A DNA stretch of 64,000 nucleotides from NCBI RefSeq assembly GCF_019801145.1, contig NZ_JAHVJQ010000004.1:248001-312000 (forward strand), in the 5' to 3' direction. Source of the DNA: Leisingera aquaemixtae (lineage in GTDB: Bacteria > Pseudomonadota > Alphaproteobacteria > Rhodobacterales > Rhodobacteraceae). Positions within the stretch are counted from its first letter, which is position 1, and every line of letters begins with the position of its first letter. A program made the translations under genes and the position numbers. Positions 1-8,289 of the stretch are shown here, piece by piece. The notes under the pieces were generated by a model that worked only from the letters and a program-made list of their open reading frames with translations, was not told where the DNA came from and did not search any database.

Positions 1-153
1 CGGGTGGTCGCGGTTGCCCTCGATATAGGCGACCTTGCCGTCCTTCATGTGCACGTTGATGCCGCAGCGGCAGGCGCACATGTAGCAGGTGGTCTTGCGG
101 ATCTCGTCCGAAACCTTGGGCGAGGTGTTCAGGATTGGCTGCTGATGGGTCAT
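1..153 (-). CDS. Molybdopterin oxidoreductase, N-terminal fragment (runs off the window)
   Basis: Only the first 51 codons are inside the window. They start at an ATG at 153 with AGGAC just upstream. The fragment contains CYMCACRCG at about residues 23-31, which fits the C-x2-C-x3-C part of the N-terminal [4Fe-4S] site of the molybdopterin oxidoreductase family (formate dehydrogenase and nitrate reductase relatives). A GKVAYIEGNRDHP stretch typical of the same domain follows. The substrate cannot be judged from this piece. It lies 75 bp downstream of pta on the same strand, so it may be the last gene of an xsc-tauE-pta operon. Confidence 0.8.
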   Translation of the reverse strand, partial: MTHQQPILNTSPKVSDEIRKTTCYMCACRCGINVHMKDGKVAYIEGNRDHP

Positions 154-228
154 GGGCGGGTCCTGTTGGGTGTTTCGGGCGACCGTATGACGGAAAGCCT
201 TCTTTTGGGAATAGTGTTCTGTTTCGGC

Positions 229-1257
229 TCAGGAGGATGGGCCATTTGTTCCTGATGCCTGAAGGATTGTAACGGCAATGATCTGAGTAACATCTTCGGC
301 GCTGCAGCCGCGGGAAAGGTCGTTGGCTGGTTTCGCCAGTCCCTGCAGCACCGGGCCGATGGCGGAATAGCCGCCTAGCCGCTGGGTAATCTTGTAGCCG
401 ATATTGCCGGCGTCCAGGTTAGGGAAGATCATCACGTTGGCCTGGCCCGCGACACTGGATCCTGGCGACTTGCGTTCGCCGACCGAGGGGACAAATGCGG
501 CGTCGAACTGCAGTTCTCCATCCGCTTGCAGGTCAGGATAGGCGTCATGAAAAAGGCTCAAGGCCTCTGCCGCTTTGTCTACAGCAGGGTGTTTGGCGCT
601 GCCCTTTGTCGAGAAGCTGAGGAACGCAAGCTTCGGCTCTACCCGCAGCAGCGCGCGGGCCGATTGAGCCGAGGCAGCGGCGATCGAGACCATTTCGGCA
701 GGATTGGGGTCGATTACCAGCCCGCAGTCCGAATAAAGCATCGCACGGGCGCCTTCGGGGGCGTTTTCCGGCGGGTACATCAGGAAGAAAGAAGAGACCA
801 TGCCGGCTCCCGGCGCCATGCCGATGACCTGAATGGCGCTGCGCACTACGTCGCCGGTGGTGTGCACTGCACCGCCAACGGTGCCGGTGGCATGCCCTAG
901 GCGCACCAGCATGGCAGCATAGACCAGTGGAGTCTCGGCCGCCTCGCGGGCCTTGGCTTGATCAACGCCCTTGTTTTTGCGGAGTTCGTAGTATTCGGCG
1001 GCAAAAGAAGCTGTCAGCTCTGAACTGACCGGGTCGTGTACCGCCACGCCGTTCCCGGCGCTGGCGCCTTCGGCTTGCAGGGCTGCTTCGACCTCTGCCT
1101 GCGGGCCGATCAGGATCACATCGGCGATGCCTGCCTGGTGCGCCGCCAATGCGCCTGCCACCACGCGGGGATCAGTACCTTCGCTCAGCGCGACAACGGG
1201 GCGGGCGGCCGGGGCTTCGGCCTTCAGCAGTTCGAGCGGGGACAAGGTCTGGGTCAC
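229..1257 (-). CDS. pta: Phosphate acetyltransferase
   Basis: Converts acetyl phosphate and CoA to acetyl-CoA and phosphate in the cytoplasm. The 342-residue protein is the short single-domain Pta type (PTA_PTB family), without the N-terminal DRTGG/BioD-like region of the E. coli enzyme. Family features include the SEGTDPRV segment near residue 25 and a C-terminal NVMIFPNLDAGNIGYK stretch. The start is a GTG at 1257 with AGGAC 9 bases upstream. Placed downstream of xsc, it would take up the acetyl phosphate that Xsc releases, as in known roseobacter sulfonate pathways. It probably shares a transcript with xsc and the exporter gene. Confidence 0.93.
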   Translation of the reverse strand: MTQTLSPLELLKAEAPAARPVVALSEGTDPRVVAGALAAHQAGIADVILIGPQAEVEAALQAEGASAGNGVAVHDPVSSELTASFAAEYYELRKNKGVDQAKAREAAETPLVYAAMLVRLGHATGTVGGAVHTTGDVVRSAIQVIGMAPGAGMVSSFFLMYPPENAPEGARAMLYSDCGLVIDPNPAEMVSIAAASAQSARALLRVEPKLAFLSFSTKGSAKHPAVDKAAEALSLFHDAYPDLQADGELQFDAAFVPSVGERKSPGSSVAGQANVMIFPNLDAGNIGYKITQRLGGYSAIGPVLQGLAKPANDLSRGCSAEDVTQIIAVTILQASGTNGPSS

Positions 1258-1300
1258 GGGCGTGCGTCCTGTAACAGCGGTTTCGGGGCGGGGCTGGCAA

Positions 1301-2047
1301 TCAGAACGCCAGCCGAGCGATATTGATCAGCGAAAGCGCGGTGAGCATCAGCACCACCGCGCGGCGGAACAGCGGCTGTGAAACCGCCTTGAAACTGTGG
1401 GAGCCGGCCCATATGCCGAGGCCCAGAATGGGAAAGGCCAGCAGGATGCCGGTCAGGGTTTCCGGCCCGACCAGACCGTTCGCGGCCATCACCGGCAGCG
1501 CCATCACGTCGATACCGGTCAGGAACACGATCATCGTGGCGCGAAACACCGCAGGCGGCACAGGCTGCGCAGTCAGGAAGGCCGCCACCGGCAGACCGCC
1601 GACGCCGGCGCTGTTGGCGATGCCTGCTATGGCACCCACACCCACATTCCCGTTTCGCCCCACCGGACGTTCCAGCTGCCAGCCGCTGAGCAAAACGAGG
1701 CTCAGCACCAGGATCAGGCTTGAGATCGCCAGCCGCGCCTCCTGTTCGCCCAGCCGCGCCATGATGGCGATGGCGGGAACGGTTGCGACGGCGGCTCCTG
1801 CCAGCAGGGCAATGGCCCGGCGCCAGTCAATATGCGGGCGGATGTCCCTCGCCTGAAAGGCGGTCATGGCGATTTCGCAGGAAAACACCACTGGGATCAG
1901 CGGCAGCGGATTGGTGGTCAGCGCCGCAAGGATGATGAAAATGGCGGAGAAGCCGAAGCCGGAAAAGCCCCGGATCAAGGCCGCCGCGAATAACGCGGCG
2001 GCCAGATAGAGCCCCTGGCCCAAAGAGAGGTCAAAGGGCAGGGGCAT
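1301..2047 (-). CDS. TauE/SafE family anion exporter, probably for sulfite
   Basis: This 248-residue hydrophobic protein has seven or eight predicted membrane spans and the RGFSGFGFSAIF motif near residues 26-37 that marks the TauE/SafE (formerly DUF81) family. Members export sulfite, sulfoacetate or other anions. It lies 5 bp after xsc and 43 bp before pta on the same strand. In that position it most likely exports the sulfite made when Xsc cleaves sulfoacetaldehyde. The family is certain from the sequence; the substrate is inferred from context. Confidence 0.85.
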   Translation of the reverse strand: MPLPFDLSLGQGLYLAAALFAAALIRGFSGFGFSAIFIILAALTTNPLPLIPVVFSCEIAMTAFQARDIRPHIDWRRAIALLAGAAVATVPAIAIMARLGEQEARLAISSLILVLSLVLLSGWQLERPVGRNGNVGVGAIAGIANSAGVGGLPVAAFLTAQPVPPAVFRATMIVFLTGIDVMALPVMAANGLVGPETLTGILLAFPILGLGIWAGSHSFKAVSQPLFRRAVVLMLTALSLINIARLAF

Positions 2048-2052
2048 CAGGT

Positions 2053-3825
2053 TCAGACTTTCTGCGGACGCATGTCGTCCTTGCTGATGCCGGCAACCTG
2101 TACCGGTTTCTTCATCGCGTCGCGGCGGAAGGGTTCACCAAGTTCCTGGTTGATCATGGCTTCGATCAGAGTGGTGATGCCCTTCTTCTGGTCTTCGCAG
2201 GCCTGGCGCAGCGCCTCGGTCAGCTCGTCCTGGGTACGGGCCACTACACCTTTCAGGCCGCAGGCCTGGGCGATACCGGCATAAGACACCTGGGTGTCGA
2301 GCTCGGTGCCGACAAAGTTGTCGTCGAACCACAGAGTGGAGTTCCGCTTCTCAGCGCCCCACTGGTAGTTGCGGAAGACAACCTGGGTGATCGCGGGCCA
2401 TTCCTCGCGGCCGATTGCGGTCAGCTCGGTCACCGCGATGCCGAAGGCACCGTCGCCGGAAAAGCCGACAACCGGAACGTCCGGGCAGCCGATCTTCGCG
2501 CCGACAACCGCCGGCAGGCCGTAGCCGCAGGGGCCGAACAGGCCGGGGGCCAGGTATTTGCGGCCTTCCTCGAAGGTCGGGTAGGCGTTGCCGATGGCGC
2601 AGTTGTTGCCGATGTCGGAAGAGATGATCGCATCCTTCGGCAGGCCGGCCTGGATCGCACGCCATGCGCGGCGCGGGCTGAGCCAGTCAGGCTTGGCGGC
2701 ACGGGCGCGCTCGTTCCAGGTGGTGCCGGGATCGTCCTGCTCGTGATCCATCGACGACAGTTCCTGCGCCCAGGAGGACTTGGTGTGCGCGATCAGCGCT
2801 TTGCGCTCGCCGCGGCCCTCGTCGCCTGCAGTGGCGGAGAGTTTTTCAAGGATGGTGTCGGCAACCTGCTTGGCGTCGCCGACGATGCCGACGGTGACTT
2901 TCTTTGTCAGGCCGATGCGGTCCGGATTGATGTCAACCTGGATGATCTTGGCGTCGGTCGGCCAGTAGTCGATGCCGTAGCCGGGCAGGGTCGAGAACGG
3001 GTTCAGGCGGGTGCCCAGGGCCAGAACGACGTCCGCCTTGGAGATCAGTTCCATACCTGCCTTGGAGCCGTTGTAGCCCAGCGGGCCTGCAAACAGCGGG
3101 TGCGAGCCCGGGAAGGCGTCGTTGTGCTGGTAGCCAACGCAGACCGGTGCGTCCAGGCGCTCGGCCAGAGCGATGGACGACGGGATTGCGCCGCCGATGA
3201 CAACGCCGGCGCCGTTCAGGATGACCGGGAATTTTGCGTTCGACAGCAGCTCAGCTGCTTCGTTCACCGCTTCGGTGCCGCCTGCGGGGCGTTCAAAGTC
3301 AACAACCGCGGGCAGCTCAATGTCGACGACCTGGGTGAAGTAGTCGCGCGGCACGTTGATCTGGGCCGGAGCGGAGTTGCGCTTGGCCTGCATGATCACG
3401 CGGTTCAGAACCTCGGCCATGCGGGACGGATCGCGGACTTCTTCCTGGTAGCAGACGCAATCCGCAAACATGCGCATTTGTTCCATTTCCTGGAAGCCGC
3501 CCTGGCCCATGGTCTTGTTCGCGGCCTGCGGGGTCACCAGCAGCAGCGGGGTGTGGTTCCAGTAGGCGGTTTTGACAGCGGTCACAAAGTTGGTGATGCC
3601 AGGGCCGTTCTGGGCGATCATCATCGACATCTTGCCGGTGGCGCGGGTGTAGCCATCTGCCATCATGCCGCCGGATCCCTCGTGGGCGCAATCCCAGAAG
3701 GTGATGCCCGCCGGCTCGAAGATGTCGGAAATCGGCATCATGGCAGAGCCAATGATGCCAAAGGCATGCTCGATGCCATGCATCTGAAGCACTTTGACAA
3801 AGGCTTCTTCGGTGGTCATTTTCAT
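2053..3825 (-). CDS. xsc: Sulfoacetaldehyde acetyltransferase
   Basis: A thiamine diphosphate enzyme that converts sulfoacetaldehyde and phosphate to acetyl phosphate and sulfite, the desulfonation step of taurine and isethionate degradation. The 590-residue length is normal for Xsc. The ThDP-activating Glu is in AHEGSGG (about residue 49). The cofactor/Mg motif runs from GDGAFG to the Asn in FRN with 26 residues between. The NGPGITNF segment (about 93-100) and overall sequence fit Xsc rather than acetolactate synthase. Start ATG 3825 has AGGAG about 10 bases upstream. It leads the xsc, tauE-like, pta series and has paired TauR-like motifs about 90 bp upstream. Confidence 0.96.
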   Translation of the reverse strand: MKMTTEEAFVKVLQMHGIEHAFGIIGSAMMPISDIFEPAGITFWDCAHEGSGGMMADGYTRATGKMSMMIAQNGPGITNFVTAVKTAYWNHTPLLLVTPQAANKTMGQGGFQEMEQMRMFADCVCYQEEVRDPSRMAEVLNRVIMQAKRNSAPAQINVPRDYFTQVVDIELPAVVDFERPAGGTEAVNEAAELLSNAKFPVILNGAGVVIGGAIPSSIALAERLDAPVCVGYQHNDAFPGSHPLFAGPLGYNGSKAGMELISKADVVLALGTRLNPFSTLPGYGIDYWPTDAKIIQVDINPDRIGLTKKVTVGIVGDAKQVADTILEKLSATAGDEGRGERKALIAHTKSSWAQELSSMDHEQDDPGTTWNERARAAKPDWLSPRRAWRAIQAGLPKDAIISSDIGNNCAIGNAYPTFEEGRKYLAPGLFGPCGYGLPAVVGAKIGCPDVPVVGFSGDGAFGIAVTELTAIGREEWPAITQVVFRNYQWGAEKRNSTLWFDDNFVGTELDTQVSYAGIAQACGLKGVVARTQDELTEALRQACEDQKKGITTLIEAMINQELGEPFRRDAMKKPVQVAGISKDDMRPQKV

Positions 3826-3912
3826 GGGTCTTGCTCCTGAGTGAGACGCATATTCCGCCCGGGCTGGAATGCCGGGAATTGACTCTGGTTTAGGGGGCGG
3901 AAGGAGGTCGGG

Positions 3913-3945
3913 TTAGGGCCAGTTGTTCGGCTGGAATAGGTCCAA
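3913..3945 (-). promoter_or_regulatory. Candidate TauR operator pair upstream of xsc
   Basis: Read toward xsc, TTGGACCTAT (3945-3936) is followed exactly 23 bases on by CTGGCCCTAA (3922-3913). The same TGGACYTA/TGGCCYTA pair occurs upstream of tpa (23-base phase) and between tauR and the SDR gene (22-base phase). MocR-type regulators generally bind direct repeats, and as I recall R. capsulatus TauR recognises CTGGAC-like repeats. The site ends 87 bp before the xsc start codon. The assignment is inference from motif sharing. Confidence 0.6.
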
Positions 3946-4035
3946 AACTGGACCCATTCAAATGGCCAGGCGGTTTTTTCGCATAAGATTCAGCCGGTCA
4001 TGCCCGGCAGGCAATCGAGATTCTTGGGTATATTT

Positions 4036-4054
4036 TTGATACTTTTTGTATCAA
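4036..4054. promoter_or_regulatory. AT-rich palindrome between tauR and xsc
   Basis: TTGATAC-TTTTT-GTATCAA is a perfect 7-bp inverted repeat with a 5-base spacer in an AT-rich patch of otherwise GC-rich DNA. It lies 32 bp after the tauR stop codon and 211 bp before xsc. On the strand on which tauR and xsc are read, it is followed by A-rich rather than T-rich sequence, so it is not a typical terminator for tauR. An operator or promoter element for xsc is possible. A terminator for leftward-opposed transcription is the alternative. Confidence 0.4.
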
Positions 4055-4085
4055 TTTTCACAGCCCGGTGCGCCGGAAGTACTGC

Positions 4086-5546
4086 TCAGCGCTGTTTCAG
4101 CGCCTCGGCCAGCAAGGCCAGGCCTGGTTCGATTCTGGTTGCAGGAATCGAGGAATAACCAAGCCTGTAATAGTTCTGCTTGCGGTGCTCAGCCGCAAAG
4201 AAAGGCGCGCCGGGTTCGATGATCACGCTTTTCTCCCGAAGCCGCTCTGCCACTGCAGTTGCATCGACATCCTCGGGTGCTTCCATCCACAGGGCTGAAC
4301 CGCCGAAACTGCCGACACCTGCAATGTTCAGCCCGTGTTTGCGGATGGCATCCTCGATCACTGCGCGCCGGTCGTGCAGCACCTTGGCAATCCGCCGGAT
4401 CTGGGCGTCGTAGTGGCCAAGCGACAGGAAATAGGCCACCGTGCGCTGAACATGCCCCGGGGGATGCCGCAGCACGCTGGCGCGCAGCGCCCGGGCCTGG
4501 CGAATGAACGGCTCCGAACCGACCAAGTAGCCCAGCCGCAGCCCGGGAAACAGAGATTTCGAGAAGCTGCCGGCATAGATCACCCGCCCTTCGGAATCCA
4601 GCGACTTGAGAGAGGGAGAGGGGGCACCGAGAAAGGACATCTCGAACTCGTAGTCGTCCTCGACAATGACCGCGTCGATTTCGCTGGCGCGCCGCAGCAG
4701 CTCCTTGCGCCGCTCCATCGGCATCGTGAATGTGGTCGGGCTTTGATGGCTGGGGGTGCAGAAGATGACGTTGGTGTCATCGGGAATGTCACCGGGCGGC
4801 AGGCCGCGCTCATCAACCGGAATGCAATCGACCTGGCAGCGGGTCTGCATCACCTGGTCGCGCAAGGTGTAATATGCTGGGTCCTCCACCGCCGCCCGCC
4901 GCCCGCGGTTCAGCAGCAGCTGGCAGGTGATCCACAGGGCGTTCTGCGCCCCCAGCGTAATCAGGATCTCCTGCGGCCGCGCGGTGATGCCGCGCCGCGG
5001 CAGGGTGTGGCGGGCGATGTATTCGATCAAGAGCGGGTCGTCCTGATCGAAATAGTCGTTGGCCAGCGCAGAGAAGTCCTTTTGCCCCAGTGCCCGCAGC
5101 GCGCACAGCCGCCAGTTGGCGTGGTCGAACAGCGAGGCATCCGCCTGCCCGTAAATGAACGGGTAGCGGTAGTCGCGCCAGTCCTGAGGTTTGCGCGGGG
5201 TGTCGCCGCCTGTAAAGCTGCGTGCCAGTGTCTTGCCCCAGTCCACGGCATCGCCGGATTTCTGCTGCGGCGTGTAGGAGGGCGGCACCGGCGCGTTGTC
5301 CGAGACAAAATACCCCGACCGCCCGCGCGAGGTGAGGTAGTCGTTGGCCAGCAGCTCGGTATAGGCCAGGGTGACAGTGATCCGGCTGATGCCCAGGTGC
5401 GCTGCCAGTTTGCGTGAGGACGGCAGCTTTTCCCCGACCCGGAACCGGCCAGACAGAATACCCTCGGCAATCATTTCCTGGATCTGCGCCTGCAGGGTGC
5501 CCTGGGCGTCCGGGTTCAGGAAAAAGGTGTCAACTGAGATGGCCAT
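4086..5546 (-). CDS. tauR: MocR/GntR-family regulator TauR
   Basis: A cytoplasmic transcription factor with an N-terminal GntR winged helix (about residues 10-80, including SSRKLAAHLGISRITVTLAYTEL) and a C-terminal fold-type I aminotransferase-like domain. The PLP-binding lysine is K330 in GSFSKSLFPGLRLGY. TauR of Rhodobacter capsulatus activates taurine uptake and degradation genes, and the position between xsc and tpa supports that role. I take ATG 5546 as the start because AAGGTGG lies just upstream. A GTG at 5555 would add three residues but overlaps that ribosome-binding site. A CCTTAGGG element covers the same ribosome-binding region, suggesting autoregulation. Confidence 0.9.
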   Translation of the reverse strand: MAISVDTFFLNPDAQGTLQAQIQEMIAEGILSGRFRVGEKLPSSRKLAAHLGISRITVTLAYTELLANDYLTSRGRSGYFVSDNAPVPPSYTPQQKSGDAVDWGKTLARSFTGGDTPRKPQDWRDYRYPFIYGQADASLFDHANWRLCALRALGQKDFSALANDYFDQDDPLLIEYIARHTLPRRGITARPQEILITLGAQNALWITCQLLLNRGRRAAVEDPAYYTLRDQVMQTRCQVDCIPVDERGLPPGDIPDDTNVIFCTPSHQSPTTFTMPMERRKELLRRASEIDAVIVEDDYEFEMSFLGAPSPSLKSLDSEGRVIYAGSFSKSLFPGLRLGYLVGSEPFIRQARALRASVLRHPPGHVQRTVAYFLSLGHYDAQIRRIAKVLHDRRAVIEDAIRKHGLNIAGVGSFGGSALWMEAPEDVDATAVAERLREKSVIIEPGAPFFAAEHRKQNYYRLGYSSIPATRIEPGLALLAEALKQR

Positions 5547-5561
5547 GCGCGCCACCTTAGG

Positions 5562-5593
5562 GTGGACTTAAGCGCGGTGCAATCTGGCCTTAG
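5562..5593 (+). promoter_or_regulatory. Candidate TauR operator pair between tauR and the SDR gene
   Basis: GTGGACTTAA (5562-5571) is followed 22 bases on by CTGGCCTTAG (5584-5593), which belongs to the palindrome-like CTGGCCTTAGGGCCAG. The pair is oriented toward the SDR gene at 5765 and lies beside the tauR start. The 12-mer TTAGGGCCAGTT at 5590-5601 is also present upstream of xsc (3913-3924). This is inferred from the shared motif with the xsc and tpa upstream regions. Confidence 0.55.
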
Positions 5594-5764
5594 GGCCAGT
5601 TTGGAGAAAACTTCGGGCCGCTCTGGCCCGCGAGACATATCAGGTTGAACGGTGACCCGATTCTTGCGGTTTCAAGACGGAGCCGGGAATAGCCGCAAGT
5701 ATCGGGTCGCCGATGGTCCGGCCGGCTCCTTAGTCATGTCTGCACAGCCAACAAGGAGACGGAC

Positions 5765-6520
5765 ATGGAGCTGAGAAACAAGACAGTAATCATCACTGGT
5801 GCGAGCAGCGGGATCGGCGAAGCGGCAGCTATTCTGTTTGCAGCCGAAGGAGCCAATGTGGTGCTGGGGGCCCGCCGGCAGGGGGAGCTTGAACGGATCG
5901 CCACACAAGTGACCAAAGACGGAGGAAATGCAGCCTTTCTCGCAGGTGATGTCACCGACGAAACCTACGCGATTGCCCTGACCGCACTTGCACAAGAGGA
6001 ATTTGGCGGGCTGGACGGCGCTTTCAACAATGCGGGCGTAATGGGTGAGATGGGACCCGTGGACAAGATGGATGCCAGAAATTGGAACGCTGTTATAGCA
6101 GCCAACCTCACCGGTGCCTTCTTCTCGGCCAAGGCGCAGGTCCCGGCGCTGAAGGCGCGCGGAGGCGGCTCGCTTGTCTTTACCGGATCCTTTGTCGGGG
6201 TCAGCAATGGCGGCATGCCGGGCATGGGGGCCTATGCCGCGTCAAAGGCAGGACTGGTCGGCCTGGTTCAATCATTGGCCTCTGATCTTGCGGCGGAAGG
6301 CATACGGGTGAATGCGCTGCTGCCTGGCGGGACCAGGACTGCGATGGCTGGCGATGATCCTGGGACTCACAGCTTTATCGCGGGGCTGCATCCGATGAAG
6401 CGGATGGCAGCACCGGCCGAGATTGCACAAGCGGCGTTGTTTCTCCTGTCAGACCGCGCCAGCTTCATGACCGGAGCGCCAATGGCGGTTGACGGCGGGA
6501 TTGGCGTGCGGCTGGTTTAG
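5765..6520 (+). CDS. Short-chain dehydrogenase/reductase; candidate sulfoacetaldehyde reductase
   Basis: A 251-residue classical SDR with the cofactor motif TGASSGIG (about residues 11-18), NNAG (about 87-90) and the catalytic YAASK with Y157 and K161. Classical SDRs are NAD(P)H-dependent cytoplasmic oxidoreductases. The substrate cannot be read from sequence, but the gene sits between tauR and tpa with a TauR-like motif pair pointing toward it. Reduction of sulfoacetaldehyde to isethionate, as by IsfD (itself an SDR), is therefore the most attractive role. Another alcohol/ketone substrate is possible. The start ATG follows an AAGGAG sequence about 10 bases upstream. Confidence 0.85.
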   Translation: MELRNKTVIITGASSGIGEAAAILFAAEGANVVLGARRQGELERIATQVTKDGGNAAFLAGDVTDETYAIALTALAQEEFGGLDGAFNNAGVMGEMGPVDKMDARNWNAVIAANLTGAFFSAKAQVPALKARGGGSLVFTGSFVGVSNGGMPGMGAYAASKAGLVGLVQSLASDLAAEGIRVNALLPGGTRTAMAGDDPGTHSFIAGLHPMKRMAAPAEIAQAALFLLSDRASFMTGAPMAVDGGIGVRLV

Positions 6521-6546
6521 GTTCTGTAACGACCCAAAACGAAAGA

Positions 6547-6570
6547 GCGCCCCCGGCGGTACCGGGGCGC
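6547..6570 (-). terminator. Hairpin between convergent SDR and tpa genes
   Basis: GCGCCCCCGG and CCGGGGCGC pair around a CGGTA loop, giving a 9-bp GC-rich stem with one bulged C. On the minus strand it is followed by a T-rich stretch (TCTTTCGTTTT), so it most likely terminates tpa. It may also act on the SDR transcript. Confidence 0.65.
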
Positions 6571-6597
6571 AGTTTGATCGTCCAACAGGGAGAGATG

Positions 6598-7995
6598 TCA
6601 GCCGAAGACCTTGGTCAGTGCCTTGTCGACCGCGTCGCAGATCTGGTCGATGTCGTCCGCGGTGGCGATCAGCGCCGGGCTGAAGCACAGGGTGTTATTG
6701 CGGCCCGGCAGTGAGCGGTTGGTGACGCCGATGATCACGCCCTGCGCGCCGCATTCCGCGACAACCTGCTGGGCCAGTTTCTCGTCCACCGGCTCCTTGG
6801 TCTCGCGGTCCTGAACCAGTTCGGCGCCCAGGAACAGGCCCTTGCCGCGCACGTCGCCGATCACGGCGTGCTTCTCCTGCAGCGCGCGCAGGTTGTTCAG
6901 CATCCGCTCACCCATGGCAGCGCAGTTGTCCAGCAGGCTCTCGTCCTCGATGATCTGCATGTTGACCAGCGCCGCGGCGGGGCCTGCGGTGCAGCCTCCG
7001 AAGGTGGAGATGTCGCGGAAGTAGTTCAGCGGATCGCCCGCGTCGTCCTTGAACATGGCAAAGACTTCTTCGGTGGTCACCATGCAGGCAATTGCCGCAT
7101 AGCCGGAGGCAACGCCCTTGGCCATGGTCACGAAGTCCGGCTTGATGCCGTACTGCTGATAGCCGAACCACTTGCCGGTGCGCCCGACACCGCAGACCAC
7201 CTCGTCGATGTGCAGCAGGATGTCGTACTTCTTGCAGATTTCCTGCACGCGCTCCCAGTAGCCCTCGGGGGCCTCGATCACGCCGCCGCCTGCTGTCACC
7301 GGTTCCAGGCACAGCGCGCCTACGGTCTCCGGGCCTTCGCGCAGGATCACTTCCTCGATCTTGTCTGCCGCGGCGATGCCGAACTCGCGGCCGGACAGGT
7401 GCTCCAGGCCCAGCTCATGCTTGCGGTATTCCATGCAGTGCGGAACGCGGACGAAATCCGGCGCAAAGGGGCCGTACTGCGCGTTGCGCTCGTCCTGGCC
7501 ACCGGCCGACATGGTGGCCAGAGTGGAGCCGTGGTAGTCGCGGTCGCGGTACAGGATCTTGGTTTTCTTGCCGCCGTACTTCTTGTGGGCGATCTGGCGG
7601 ACCATTTTGAAGGCCTTCTCGTTGGCCTCGGATCCGGAGTTGGTATAGTAGACGCGGGTCATGCCCGGCATCTTGGAGATCAGCTTTTCGGCAAACAGCG
7701 CACCGGGAATGGACCCTGCGGAGTTGGCGAAATAGCAGACTTTCATCAGCTGATCGTAAACTGCCTTGCAGATGTTCTCGCGGCCATAGCCGACGTTGAC
7801 GGTCCAGACACCACCGGAAACAGCATCCAGGAATTCCTTGCCGTTCTGATCCCACACGCGCATGCCCTTGCCCTCGACGATGATGCGCGGGTCGGAGCTT
7901 TCCAGCGCCTTGTGCTGGAACAGGTGGTGCCACATGTGGGCCTTGTCGGCCTCGACAACGCGGGAGAGATCGTTTTCGTTGAACGTGCCGTCCAT
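6598..7995 (-). CDS. tpa: Taurine-pyruvate aminotransferase
   Basis: A class III PLP-dependent aminotransferase that transfers the amino group of taurine to pyruvate, giving sulfoacetaldehyde and alanine. At 465 residues it matches known Tpa proteins. The PLP lysine is K293 in MAKGVASGY, and the HIDEVVCGVGRTGKWF segment before it is the class III cofactor motif. The N-terminal MWHHLFQHK stretch and the genomic link to tauR and xsc favour taurine over omega-amino acids. Start ATG 7995 has AAGGAC close upstream. A TauR-like motif pair lies 100-130 bp upstream. Confidence 0.95.
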   Translation of the reverse strand: MDGTFNENDLSRVVEADKAHMWHHLFQHKALESSDPRIIVEGKGMRVWDQNGKEFLDAVSGGVWTVNVGYGRENICKAVYDQLMKVCYFANSAGSIPGALFAEKLISKMPGMTRVYYTNSGSEANEKAFKMVRQIAHKKYGGKKTKILYRDRDYHGSTLATMSAGGQDERNAQYGPFAPDFVRVPHCMEYRKHELGLEHLSGREFGIAAADKIEEVILREGPETVGALCLEPVTAGGGVIEAPEGYWERVQEICKKYDILLHIDEVVCGVGRTGKWFGYQQYGIKPDFVTMAKGVASGYAAIACMVTTEEVFAMFKDDAGDPLNYFRDISTFGGCTAGPAAALVNMQIIEDESLLDNCAAMGERMLNNLRALQEKHAVIGDVRGKGLFLGAELVQDRETKEPVDEKLAQQVVAECGAQGVIIGVTNRSLPGRNNTLCFSPALIATADDIDQICDAVDKALTKVFG

Positions 7996-8095
7996 GACAT
8001 GTCCTTTCGGCGTTAGAAGTGAATCAGGCTGCCCGGCACCCTACACGGGCTATGAGGCGCATTATGTACCAGAAACGTCAGATTTGCGGAATTCG

Positions 8096-8147
8096 TTAGG
8101 GCCAAATCGGTTGCTGACCTAAGTCCAGAAGCGGTTGGCCGGTCCAG
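8096..8147 (-). promoter_or_regulatory. Candidate TauR operators between tpa and the BKACE operon
   Basis: Read toward tpa, CTGGACTTAG (8128-8119) is followed exactly 23 bases on by TTGGCCCTAA (8105-8096), the same phase as the xsc pair. A further CTGGACCGG half-site starts at 8147, 19 bases before the first. The region from 7996 to 8289 is a divergent promoter region for tpa and the BKACE/aminotransferase operon, so both could be affected. The assignment to TauR is inference. Confidence 0.6.
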
Positions 8148-8289
8148 GCGGCACAAAGCTGCTCAGGCTGGCGGCGGCAGAACAGATGTTTTGAAGTTTC
8201 TGGATTGAGAGCGCGTGTGCCGCGCATACAAACTGCACCTGCAGCCCGGGTGCGAGCCGGGCCAGAGAAACCTGCGCAGGAGAGCACCG

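Noticed and set aside
2743-3840. A 365-codon open frame opposite xsc
   Set aside because: It is the mirror frame of a confidently identified gene in GC-rich DNA and shows no recognisable domain. Similar long mirror frames at 4335-5417, 6868-8016, 13645-14880, 25125-26108 and 50665-52329 were rejected for the same reason.
4036-4054. Intrinsic terminator for tauR
   Set aside because: On the transcribed strand the stem is followed by A-rich, not T-rich, sequence, so a rho-independent terminator in that direction is not supported.
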